The translations under genes were made by a program, and so were the position numbers. 64,000 nt of DNA. Origin: Liolophura sinensis. Lineage: Eukaryota > Mollusca > Polyplacophora > Chitonida > Chitonidae. The DNA is taken from positions 89,202,644-89,266,643 of the forward strand of contig NC_088295.1 of the NCBI RefSeq assembly GCF_032854445.1, read 5' to 3'. Numbering within the stretch: the stretch's first letter is position 1; every line of letters starts with the position of its first letter. The notes beneath the pieces are model-generated. The model was not told the origin of the DNA. It did no database searches and was given only the letters and a program-made list of their open reading frames with translations. Of this stretch, positions 24,119 to 34,762 are shown piece by piece.

Positions 24119-25853
24119 TTACCTTCCAGTATGGTAGTCCGACCCAAACGTAGCTAAGATTAGTTCTCGTAACCTACCTATATGATGGAGAGAACAAGAC
24201 GTAGCTAAAATTAGTCCTCGTAACCTTACAGTATGGTAGTCCGACCCAGACATACTTAAGGTTAGTTCTCGTAACCTACCTATATGGCGGTCAGAATCAG
24301 ACGTAGCTAAGATAAGTTCTCGTATTCTACCAATATGGCGGAGAGAACCAGACGTAGCTAAGGTTAGTTCTCGTAACCTACCTATATGGTGGTCTGACCC
24401 AGAGGTAGCTAACGTTAGTTTTCGTAACCTACCTATATGGCGGTGAGAACCAGACATATCTAAGATTAGTCCTCGTAACTGACGTATATGGTAGTCTGAC
24501 CTAGAGGTAGCTAAGGTTAGTCTTCGTAACCTACCTATATGGTACTCTGACCCAGAGGTAGCTAAGGTTAGTTCTTGTAACCTACCTATATGGCGGTCAG
24601 AACCAGACGTAGCTAAGGTTAGTTCTCGTAACCTACCTATATGGCGGTGAGAACCAGACGTAGCTATGGTTAGTCCTCGTAACCTTCCTATATGGCGGTC
24701 AGAACCAGATGTAGCTAAGATTAGTCCTCGTAACCTACCTATATGGTAGTCCGACCCAGACGTAACTAAGGTTAGTTCTGGTAACTTACCTATATGGCGG
24801 AGAGAACCAGACGTAGCTAAGATTGGTTTTCATTACCTACCAATATGGTAGTCCGACCCAGACGTAGCTAAGGTTAGTTCTCGTAACCTACCTATATGGC
24901 GGTGAGAACGAGACGTAGCCAATGTCAGTCCTTGTAACTTACCAATATGTCAGAGGGAGCCAGACTTAGCTAAGGTTAGACCTCGTTACCTTCCAGTATG
25001 GTAGTCCGACCCAAATGCAGCTAAGGTTAGTTCTCGTAACCTACCTATATGATGGAGAGAACAAGACGTAGCTAAAATTAGTCCTCGTAGCCTTCCAGTA
25101 TGATAGTCCGACCCAGACGTACTTAAGGTTAGTTCTCGTAACTTATCTATATGGCGGTCAGAATCAGACGTAGCTAAGATTAGTCTTCGTATTCTACCAA
25201 TATGGCGGAGAGAACCAGACGTAGCTAAGGTTAGTTCTCGTAACCTACCTATATGCTGGTCTGACCCAGAGGTAGCTAACGTTAGTTCTCGTAACCTACC
25301 TATATGGCGGTGAGAACCAGACATATCTAAGATTAATCCTCGTAACCTACGTATATGGTAGTCTGACCCAGAGGTAGCTTAGGTTAGTCCTCGTAACCTA
25401 CCTATATGGTAGTCCAACCCAGACGTAGCTAAGGTTAGTCCTCGTAACTTACCAATATGGCAGAGGGAGCCAGACGTAGCTAAGGTTAGTCCTCGTAACC
25501 TTCGAGTATGGTAGTCTGACCCAAACGTAGCTAAGGTTAGTTCTCGTAACCTACCTATATGACGGAGAGAACAAGACGTAGCTAAAATTAGTCCTCGTAG
25601 CCTTCCAGTATTGTAGTCCGACCCAGACGTACTTAAGGTTAGTTCTCGTAACCTACCTATATGCCGATCAGAATCAGACGTAGCTAAGATTAGTCCTCGT
25701 ATTCTATCAATATGGCAAAGAGAACCAGACGTAGCTAAGGTTAGTTATCGTAACCTACCTATATGGTGATCTGGCCCAGACGTAGCTAAGGTTAGTTCTC
25801 GTAACCTACCTATATGGCCGTGAGAACAAGACATATCTAAGATTAGTCCTCGT
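24119..25853. repeat. Higher-order repeat zone 1 of the 51-bp satellite (867 and 510 bp)
   Basis: The diagnostic monomer with ccagtatggtagtccgaccc and a following caaa variant occurs at about 24128 and 24995, 867 bp apart (17 x 51). A third copy at about 25505 lies 510 bp further (10 x 51) and has cgagtatggtagtctgaccc. The neighbouring atgatggagagaacaagacg monomer travels with it in each block. Both 112-codon frames (24119-24457 and 24986-25324, minus strand) come from this duplication. Confidence 0.88.
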
Positions 25854-26310
25854 AACCTACGTATATGGTAGTGTGACCCAGAGGTAGCTAAGGTTAGTCC
25901 TCGTAACCTACCTATATGGTACTCTGGCCCAGAGGTAGCTAAGGTTAATTATCGTAACCTACCTATATGGCGGTCAGGAACAGACATAACTAAGGTTAGT
26001 TCTCGTAACCTACCTATATAGCGGAGACAACCAGACTTAGCTAAGATTAGTTCTCGTAACCCACCTATATGGCAGAGAGAACCACATGTAGCTAACATTA
26101 GTCCTGGTAACCTTTCAGCATGGTAGTTCGACCCAGACGTAACTAAGGTTTGTTCTCGTAACCTACTTATATGGCGGTCAGAACCAGACGTAGCTAAGAT
26201 TAGTCCTCGTAACCTACCAACATGGCAGAGAGAACGAGACGTAGCTAAGATTAGTTCTCGTAACCTACCAATTTGGCGGTGGGAACCAGACGCAGCTAAG
26301 ATTAGTTCTC

Positions 26311-27180
26311 GTTACCTACCAATATGGCGGTGAGAACCAAACGTAGCTAAGATTAGTCCTCGTAACCTTCCAATATGGTAGTCCGACCTAGACGTAGCTG
26401 AGGTTAGTTCTCGTAACCTACCTATATGACAGTCAGAACCAGACGTAGCTAAGGTTTGTTCTCGTACCCTAGCTATATGGCGGTCAGAACCAGACGTAGC
26501 TAAGGTTAGTTCTCGTAACCTAGCTATATGGCGGTCAGAACCAGACGTAGCTAACGTTAGTTCTCGTAACCTACATATATGGCGGTCAGAACCAGACGTA
26601 GCTGAGATGAGTCCTCGTAACCTACCAATATGGCAGAGAGAACCAGACGTAGCTAAGATTGGTTCTCGTAACCTACTAATTTGGCGGTGGGAACCAGACG
26701 TAGCTAAGATTAGTTTTTGTAACCAACCAATATGGCGGTGAGAACCAGACGCAGCTAAGATTAGTCCTCGTAACCTTCCAATATGGTAGTCCGACCTAGA
26801 CGTAGCTGAGGTTAGTTCTCGTAACCTACCTATATGACAGTCAGAACCAGACGTAGCTAAGGTTTGTTCTCGTACCCTAGCTATATGGCGGTCAGAACCA
26901 GACGTAGCTAAGGTTAGTTCTCGTAACCTAGCTATATGGCGGTCAGAACCAGACGTAGCTAAGGTTAGTTCTCGTAACCTACCTATATGGCGGTCAGAAC
27001 CAGACGTAGCTGAGATGAGTCCTCGTAACCTACCAATATGGCAGAGAGAACCAGACGTAGCTAAGATTGGTTCTCGTAACCTACTAATTTGGCGGTGGGA
27101 ACCAGACGTAGCTAAGATTAGTTTTTGTAACCAACCAATATGGCGGTGAGAACCAGACGCAGCTAAGATTAGTCCTCGTA
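26311..27180. repeat. Higher-order repeat zone 2 of the 51-bp satellite (408 bp)
   Basis: The diagnostic monomer with gtccgacctagacgtagctg occurs at 26381 and again at 26789, exactly 408 bp apart (8 x 51). The other seven monomers follow in the same order in both blocks, including the rare ctcgtaccctagctatat and tactaatttggcggtggg variants. This near identity marks the youngest duplication in the array. Confidence 0.92.
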
Positions 27181-27892
27181 ACTTTCCAACATGGTAATCC
27201 GACCCAGACGTAGCTAAGGTTAGTTCTCGTAACCTACCTATATGGCAGTCAGAACTAGATGTAGCTAAGGTTAGTTCTCGTAACCTACCTATATGGTGGT
27301 CAGAACCAGACGTAGCTAAGGTTAGTTCTCGTAAACTACATATATGGCGGTCAGAACCAGACGCAGCTAAGATTAGTTCTTGTAACCTACCAATATGGCG
27401 GTGAGAACCAGACGCAGCTAAGATTAGTCCTTGTAACCTTCCAATATGGTAATCCGACCCAGACGTAGCTAAGGTTAGTTGTCGTAACCTACCTATATGA
27501 CAGTCGGAACCAGACGTAGCTAAGGTTAGTTCTCGTAACCTAGCTATATGGCGGTCAGAACCAGACGTAGCTAAGTTTAGTCCTCGTAACCTTCCAATAT
27601 GGTAATCCGACCCAGACGTAGCTAAGGTTAGTTCTCGTAACCTACCTATATGACAGTCAGAACCAGACGTAGCTAAGGTTAGTTCTCGTAACCTACCTAT
27701 ATGGCGGTTAGAAACAGATGTAGCTAAGGTTAGTTCTTTTAACCTAGCTATATGGCGGTCAGAACCAGACGTAGCTAAGGTTAGTTCTCGTAACCTACCT
27801 ATATGGCGGTCAGAACCAGACGTAGCTGAGATGAGTCCTCCTAGCCTAGCAAATTGTCTGTTGTTACCTAGGCAGATAAAAATTGTCAGCAT
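26312..27892 (-). other. 526-codon open frame through the satellite; probably not a gene
   Basis: It starts at an ATG in the right flank and reads 17-residue repeats of the RLRELTLATSGSDRHIG type for almost its full length. A frame free of stops in one monomer stays open in all, since the period is divisible by three, so length alone is not evidence. In the matching flank of units E and F the same start is followed by stops. Other parts of the array contain in-frame stops. Real expression would need transcript or peptide support. Confidence 0.2.
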
Positions 27893-28660
27893 TTACTCAT
27901 TATATGCTAGCTAGGTTAAGGTACTGGTCAACGAGATACGAGAACGCCTTCGTTACTGAAACCTATTAAGCTACGAGTTACGTCTTCCAAACAAATTAGA
28001 CCAATGTTGTATTTCATGAAGACACTGGTGGTACATATTAAGCATTATGCACAACAGAATGCGGTTTAAATGTTTACAGCATAGACCGAGCTTGAAAGCT
28101 GCAGTTGAAAAATTCGTTTTCTTGGCTTAACTTCTACATTTTGCAAGTAAAATTCCATAGTTACGATAGTCTAATGCTTCATGAGTAAGCCGTTTTCACT
28201 TTTATTTCACACCCAAGCAAACCTCCAAATACTGACTCGGGAATGTATTACGAATAAGTATCGTTTAGGTCGAGAAACGAGCAGACGGCGCGTCTTACAT
28301 TTGCCAAACCTGACGTCATATACAGATAACGATGGCGTCAGTCGTTACTCGCAGGTCTTTCACGAGTATCTTAACGTCTCTATCGTCGAGTTGACCCGTC
28401 GAGTTCGACGAATAAAAAGTATTTTACACTACATATTTAATGGGATTTTAGAACTGGGCAAATTGCATGGCATGAACGTGGCTTTGTGATCTGAACCATT
28501 GATAGCTTCAACTGGGCTCAAATGGCGAATTTCTCAGACTAAAAATTAAGTAAACACAAATATTGTTCACCAAGCCAAAGAGCATGGCGTCTTTTGATGG
28601 TGATGTGCAAGTAAGATTGTACAACAAATCTACATATGAGTAAACCTTAGCGAATAGTTT
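27893..28660. other. Right flank of the satellite within unit B
   Basis: Non-coding. Around 28380-28540 it holds the module segment with gttgacccgtcgagttcgac and ggctttgtgatctgaaccat, which recurs at 29940, 35740, 38870, 43730, 50380 and 55660. The 102-codon frame at 28181-28489 lies across this shared segment and is not conserved in its sisters. Confidence 0.55.
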
Positions 28661-30917
28661 ATTTTGTAGCAAAACAGTTTACTACAATTTCTGCTCCAAC
28701 TGAATTCATAAACGCTGTCCGCGAGATTGATGACTGTCTAGATTTTGCGCAACGCATTCTCAAAGATAATAATTGACTAGAATTTCTGTTATATTTTATC
28801 TATTAACGCTGTAAGTAATATTAATTAACAAATGTGTAAGGTATTCTCACGTATAATAATTTTCTCAAGCTACCATCCTAACGAGGTACAGTTTTATTTG
28901 TAATGCGTAATCAGAACGCCTGGTCATCATAGCGTTTGTGACTTCGTAATGATGTGGAATTGCTGGTGTTAACTCTTCTCTGTCTCTGTTGGAAGGACGG
29001 ACACAGTCTAAGCGGAGGCGGGATTCTTTTCTCTAAAGATAGGAACCCAGGTGCGATATCATGCTTTGTGTCCTGTATAGTTTTAGCGTCCATACAGAAT
29101 GACAAAGGGTTGCTTACAGAGGGTCATTTAGTAGACTTTAATGCTGTAGCGAAAAAAAGACCAATTTATTTTTATCTTGCATCATATAAACAATTGCCCG
29201 ACATGTTTACCGTTTTAGTTTTGTTTACCAATATTAATTTACCAATATTAAAGTCAAACATGTCCTCTTATTATATGTCCTCAATATTAGAGTCAAACAT
29301 GTGCTATTTATATACCATTTTGTCTGAGTTTATCCCCAGTCTACTATAATTAATCTGTGGGTGTGGCTTACTGGATCAGTTTTTTCGCCATTGGTCATGT
29401 GCCATGTAACATGAAATAAAGCCATATGTAGTAAACTTACACAGCTTTTGACATTTTCAGATTAAGTCGTCAGTTTCCGGACTCAGGAAGCCTGCTATGT
29501 GTTGGTATCGAGATCTGTGGACTTCGTGATAGGTGCTAGCGTGTGAGGACAACTTCTCGTCGTGTATGGTGATAGTGTGTAAGGACAAAACTGTATTCAT
29601 TTATTCCTGTGCTCGAATTCATTTTTAAGGATTTTATCAGCATGTGAACTGAGCTGATATTATGTGATGTAATACAATTATTGATAATAGGCCTTCGTCC
29701 GATAATGTGGTTACGATATTATTTTCAAATATTTTAACAATCAATAACGTATAATATCCATTAAAACTTGTCAGCTTTTTAGTCTATTTAATTATAGAAT
29801 GCTCTCCACCATGTTCATTTTATTTGGTATTGGGCATATGTTGGAGAAGAATGGGTAGAAACCCATCAAATGACGACTGTCACCATGTGAGGGGAGAGAA
29901 AAGCTATATAATCGATTGTCTCACGTAATGCCAAATCGCAACACGTGAACGCGGCTTCATGGTTTGAACCATCGATAGCCTTTACCTTGTCCTATGGACT
30001 CATTTCTCGGAATAGAAATGAACTACATACGAATATTGTTTACTAATTACAAAAGCATTCTGTCTCTTGACAACGGTGTGCAAATAAGATTATATAGTAA
30101 AAGCTGTATATGATTAAGCCTAAGGAAATTACTATCAAACTTACCACAAACTGTGAGGAAATGTTTGTATTTTAATTTTAGAGATAAACAAGGAAAACGA
30201 GAAAAAGTTTTTCAAGATTTGAAACAAAAACTCACTATTAAAGGGTCAAGGCGACGTAAAGAGAATTTTAATCTGTGACAGGTCAGTAGAATATCCCTTT
30301 TGCCTTCTGTGCTCACTTTTTGTCATACTATATTTTGATGTATAGCGGCATATGCATGTGTTCGGCTATAAATGCAGATGAAGTGCATTCGCCACGCCAT
30401 TAACCCCAAAGCTTTTCTCAGCGGTTTAACACCTAATACAACAGGCCAATAGCCGCAGTTGATTTGATTTCCGTTTGCAAATTTCCCTGTAATTTAACTT
30501 ATGTACTTCCGAAAAAATATTTCTCAATAAAGTTAGATATTAGTGCAGCTGCACAGGAGTACGGATCAGTCGTAAACAGTGTCCTGGTTCAGCGCGAGTC
30601 TTTTGTAAATCAGCTATCAGACGTGGTCTCTAGCACCACGCTTTATGCCTGTTAATTGACTGGCACAAGTTTCTTAGACGACAGGGAATAAGATATAACA
30701 AACTGATGTTACGTGAAGGTTCCTCCAGTCTAGGACTACATAGATGTCATGCCTGATATCTGATGTCCTGCCTGAGCATACCAGAATTTTTTCCTGCAGA
30801 TCTCGCTCCTGCAGATCTCGCCCACTGTCTGTGATATTTTGAGTATAAGGCTAACGTAGCTCCTAAAGGGAAAAGCATATAACTGTGTCGGTAAGCGCTA
30901 TGTACACGGTAATTTGT

Positions 30918-30994
30918 TCATGTGATTCGTGTTTTACACCGTATTCAAGAATACTTCACTTGTACGACTGTGGCCAGCGTTATTATGGGAGGAA
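30918..30994 (-). mobile_element. SINE 3' fragment
   Basis: Contains tgattcgtgttttacaccgt, attcaagaatacttcacttg and gggaggaaaccgg, matching the tail and part of the body of the SINE at 12111. It is truncated on the body side and lacks a head and duplications. Confidence 0.82.
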
Positions 30995-31080
30995 ACCGGT
31001 TTTCATGCAATGTTTATTGTGGTTACATTGCTCAGTTTTATACATAATAGTTGTTCCTGGCAGTACATACTGTGTTCTTA

Positions 31081-31272
31081 ATTATACATAGAGTTTTATT
31101 TGGTGATAACTGAAATATTATACATAGAGTTTTATTTGGTGATAACTGAAATATTATACATAGAGTTTTATTTGGTGATAACTGAAATATTATACATAGA
31201 GTTTTATTTGGTGATAGCTGAGATATTATACATAGAGTTTTATTTGGTGATAACTTGAGATATTATACATAG
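31081..31272. repeat. 36-bp minisatellite, about 5.3 copies
   Basis: Units beginning attatacatagag and containing ttttatttggtgataactg start at 31081, 31117, 31153, 31189 and 31225. Single changes (gatagctgag) mark the later copies. Private to unit C. Confidence 0.95.
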
Positions 31273-31299
31273 AAGTCCATGCAATTATAAAATAAACTA

Positions 31300-32750
31300 A
31301 AGCTGTTGCGTTCCTTACAGCGATACTGGTGGCCAAGAATCAAGGTCCAATTGAATGTAAAATAAGAAAACACTATGAAAACAATGCACTGAACTAATTT
31401 GCCATTGTCGGAAAACCACAACAGCGTCTTGATCGAGTTGGGCCTTGGCGATCACCGCACCTAGTTAAGTATGTAGCATGCAGGGCTCAGTTAAGTTTTG
31501 AGAGCGGGCGAGGACAAAGTGCACGTAGGTGACAGGAATTGTTAGGAGACTATAAAGATATTAAATTTTGGTCTAAATAAATGGCGAACGGTTTCGTAGC
31601 TACCTTTCTGTGCGGCATCCTCAAGCCCGTGTCTTTCTACGGGCATGTAAGGTCCAGGCCTTAACAGACACTGGAAACCGCGATATTTCTTTAACGGTTG
31701 AATTTGGCATGATAAGAGTAACGTGTTTTGGGCTCGTCATGGCTCAAAGTATATGTGTGGAGAGGAGGTAGAGCTGTTCATTTCTCGGTTTGAGTGACGT
31801 ATGGGGCAGGTTACCTGCAGCACATTATTACTAATACACAGTTACCTCCAAAGTTTGTTAAATGCACAGTCTTACATTTCTATTTCTGAAGTAGGGTGGT
31901 ATCGTTTACATATTTCTAGCTAGAAAACTATAGATCGTAACTCAAATCCGTTGACATGCGTCAGAAATTAAATATCTTGGGCTACAATTTGGTGCAAGTT
32001 TTACATTTTTAGCTAGCATGGGTTCTCGAGTTACAGACCATTGAAATTACGTAACTGAAAAAAGTTTTTTGACCATACCTCAAAAAGTTCAAAAAAGATA
32101 GGCAAAATCCGAATGCAGATTCGGAATCAGCGTTGCCAAATACACCAGAATACATGAAAACACTATCAAAATTAGAACTTTTTATGACGTCATAAGATCG
32201 ACCAATGACTAGCTTCCAAAGCTTTCGACGAATGTCCAAGATTTTTTCAAACTTGTACTAAATGGGATCACTACAAGTACATCAGATGTTAAAAGAAACC
32301 GTTCGTTGGTTCTTGAGAAGAAGATACTTAAAAATTTTGATGAAAATCCATGATGGCTGCTACGTCACGTGACCAAACTTAAACAAAACAGCCAAAATTT
32401 GCCTTGTAACCTTGTTCCTAAAATCACCAAATTTCAACAACATCCAATGAAAAGTTTCCTTTTTACAAAAGCATTAAAAATGAAAACGGAAGAAAAATAA
32501 TAAAAATCCGAACGATTTCAATAGGTGTCCCAGCACAGAGTGCCACCTAATAAAATCAAGATCTGCTCTAGATCACACCATTTGTACCTGCAACTGAGGA
32601 TTTATCGTAACTCCCGCATAATGACTGTTGAAATACCACTCGCTGTTTAAATGACTAGCAGGAAGCCTTCAGAGAAGTAATAATGCATAATGTTGGTTAG
32701 GAGTTCACAAAAATCCTTTTTTGTTTGATTTATTGCTGCGAGGTGACTGC
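31300..32750. other. Non-module insert between units C and D; probable dispersed repeat
   Basis: No module landmark is found here. Around 31840-32600 the sequence has words such as aatatcttgggctacaattt, accatacctcaaaaagttc and ggtgtcccagcacagagtgc. These have the feel of a dispersed non-coding animal repeat, but I cannot name it and saw no second copy in the window. A hairpin gcccgtgtctttctacgggc lies at about 31626. The 76-codon minus frame at 32009-32239 has no support. Confidence 0.35.
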
Positions 32751-33544
32751 AGTCTGGTTAGAAGAACATGTTCTTAGCTTTGTCTGATGTATGTCGTGGG
32801 GGTTTTGTCACCAGGCATCTGACTCCTGAGGAACACAAATGACAATTCACTAGGTATATCAGTCGAACACAGGTGAGCGTGCTCTGATATGCTGACTTTG
32901 AGGTATGATTCCAATCTACACCCCTTTTCCCACATTCTTTTATTTTGTAGGAAAACAAGCTGGATTCATTGACGATGTAAATAAGATCAATTTCTTTATG
33001 GGCAAGGCATTCTCAAAGATAATAATTTGCAGAGCAGTTTTATTTGTAATACGTTTTACGGAACTAAGTAATCAAGTTGATTATTGTACTCTATTATGTG
33101 TGGCATTTTCTGTTTAACAAATGACAGAGACAGGTAGAGACTTAAAAGCTCTTTTTATCGTCGTAAATGTTTTAACGTTTTAATTCCATCAACTTGTATA
33201 TATATGTTTACATGGATCTCACAAATCTTAGCTTGCCGTGGAGTACTTCCGCAGGTGAAAGCGTGACTGCAGTCTTGCACGGGAATGCTTGAGGTGATAA
33301 ACTAGTAGATTTTATCAAAACAAATCTACAAGAGGAAACAGACGATGTATATCTGTGATTGTAAGGTAATGGAATCTTCCGTTAAGCTGATTTACTGGCG
33401 AAAATGGTCGAAGTCGCTTTTATAACCCTATCCTATACATCTCATACAAGTTATTTCAAAATAACTAAGCGTCAGTTGTACTTTAATTTGCTCGATCGAT
33501 ATTTACTTTCAGCCCTGACATTTCTCACGTAAACCTACCATTAT

Positions 33545-33592
33545 GATGGACCGACGCAGACGTAGCTAAGATTAGTCTTCGTAACCTAACGG
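33545..33592. repeat. Unamplified single 51-bp monomer in unit D
   Basis: Reads cgcagacgtagctaagatta and gtcttcgtaacctaa between the flanks tcacgtaaacctacc (left) and ggattgtatggtgtgacgtt (right). It is the ancestral-state counterpart of the array at 22611-27845. Confidence 0.88.
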
Positions 33593-34433
33593 ATTGTATG
33601 GTGTGACGTTAACCCAGGCAGATGAAGAATGTTGTCATTTACAGAGATAAGACAAAATAGTGTCCATTGTACTGTCTGATATGAATCACAAGAGTCCTAG
33701 ATAGTAATCATGTTGGTCAATGCGGCTTAATAGATCAGAACGCCCGTCTTCCTGGTAACCATGGCGTTCTTGATCTGGTAATGATGTGGGATTGCTGTTG
33801 TTAATGGACACTCTTGTCTTGTCCCTGCAGGAAGAACGGACACAGTCTGCGACGAGGAGATGTTCTAATAACAAATCCAGGAACTCTGGTGCGAAATCAA
33901 CCATATGAATGGTCTTAGCAACAAGTTTCAGAAAGAATGCTTTAGTTTTGATCGTTACCATAAGACTGACAAAGGCTTGTTTGCAGGGCGACGAAGAACA
34001 AAAAGTTATCGCTAGTATCGCAGAGTAGATTATTTGTTTCTGTAAAGTTTCAAATCATATCATGCATACAATTACATTGCAAGTTGGGATGCATGTTAAC
34101 GGTTTTCAGATTTTGTACTAGTTATAAATTTCTCTACTGGCTGTGCAATCATTCACGTCTAGCCATCAAGGTTTCTTTGTCAGTTCATTATATGTCAATA
34201 ATCAGTTAAATCCATTATTTAGGAATGTTGAAAAAGGTAAAGATATCCGGAGTCTTTTTATATGGTGATTTGTAGCTTCAGTTACAGATATTTTCAGAGG
34301 CTAACTTTACATCAGTTGATACACTGATAATAAGTTAATTGTAAAATTTACACAAATTTGGCCGTTCCCAGATTTAGTCATAGCTCCTTTCATTTTACAA
34401 TCTGCTATCTGTTGGTATCTGGATATGTGGACT

Positions 34434-34762
34434 TTGTGTATGGTTATAACCGTGTGTATGGTTATGACTCTGTGTATGGTTATGACCCTGTGTATGGTTA
34501 TGACCCTGTGTATGGTTATGACCCTGTGTATGGTTATGACCCTGTGTATGGTTATGACCCTGTGTATGGTTATGACCCTGTGTATGGTTATGACCGTGTG
34601 TATGGTTATGACCCTGTGTATGGTTATGACCCTGTGTATGGTTATAACCGTGTGTATGGTTATGACCCTGTGTATGGTTATGACCCTGTGTATGGTTATG
34701 ACCCTGTGTATGGTTATGACCCTGTGTATGGTTATGACCCTGTGTATGGTTATGACCCTGAC
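34434..34762. repeat. 18-bp minisatellite, about 18 copies
   Basis: Repeats of gtgtatggttatgaccct, with single-base variants ataaccgt, actct and accgt marking individual units. An 18-bp period keeps all frames open, producing frames up to 187 codons on both strands (VYGYDP and ITIHRV repeats) that are not credible genes. The array begins directly after the module segment ggatatgtggactt, which is followed by unique sequence in units A, C and F. Confidence 0.96.

Larger units (their letters stand above)
22611..27845. repeat. 51-bp satellite array, about 100 monomers, with higher-order structure
   Basis: Monomers of exactly 51 bp built on ccagacgtagctaagg, ttagttctcgtaacc and ctatatggcgg. Two main monomer types alternate irregularly: one with tatggtagtccgaccc, one with tatggcggtcagaacc. 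Blocks of monomers are themselves repeated at 408 bp, 510 bp and 867 bp (8, 10 and 17 monomers). Because 51 is 17 codons, several minus-strand frames run through it with the 17-residue repeat RLRELTLATSGSDYHIG. The left and right borders match the sequences that flank a single monomer in units D, E and F, so the array expanded in place. Confidence 0.97.
19960..28660. repeat. Segmental duplication unit B, enlarged by a 51-bp satellite
   Basis: It follows the unit A order closely at first: gagttacgggtataatgga (20197), ttgtaaggtggatatgatcg (20419), tgattgctttatgtgcaagg (20742), the exon-like block (20890-21285) and gaaccagacgtagctaag (22100). The segment around 21930-22140 is then repeated at about 22440-22620, after which the 5.2-kb satellite begins. 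Right of the satellite the unit resumes with ccatgaacgtggctttgtga-type sequence (28470) and then jumps to an earlier landmark at 28660, so the last third of the module is missing. No gene is recognised. Confidence 0.8.
28660..31300. repeat. Segmental duplication unit C (short, internally deleted)
   Basis: Landmarks: attttgtagcaaaacagttt (28658, with a partial repeat at about 28770-28860), cgtaatgatgtggaattgct (28945), gtgcgatatcatgctttgtg (29051), cattttcagattaagtcg (29450), gcggcttcatggtttgaacc (29950), gacgtaaagagaattttaat (30252), ccctgtaatttaac (30485), cagcgcgagtc (30590) and ctccagtctaggac (30723). The 51-bp seed and the landmarks between about 16.6 and 18 kb of unit A are missing. The 131-codon frame at 28954-29349 covers shared non-coding sequence and has no recognisable motif. 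Confidence 0.8.
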
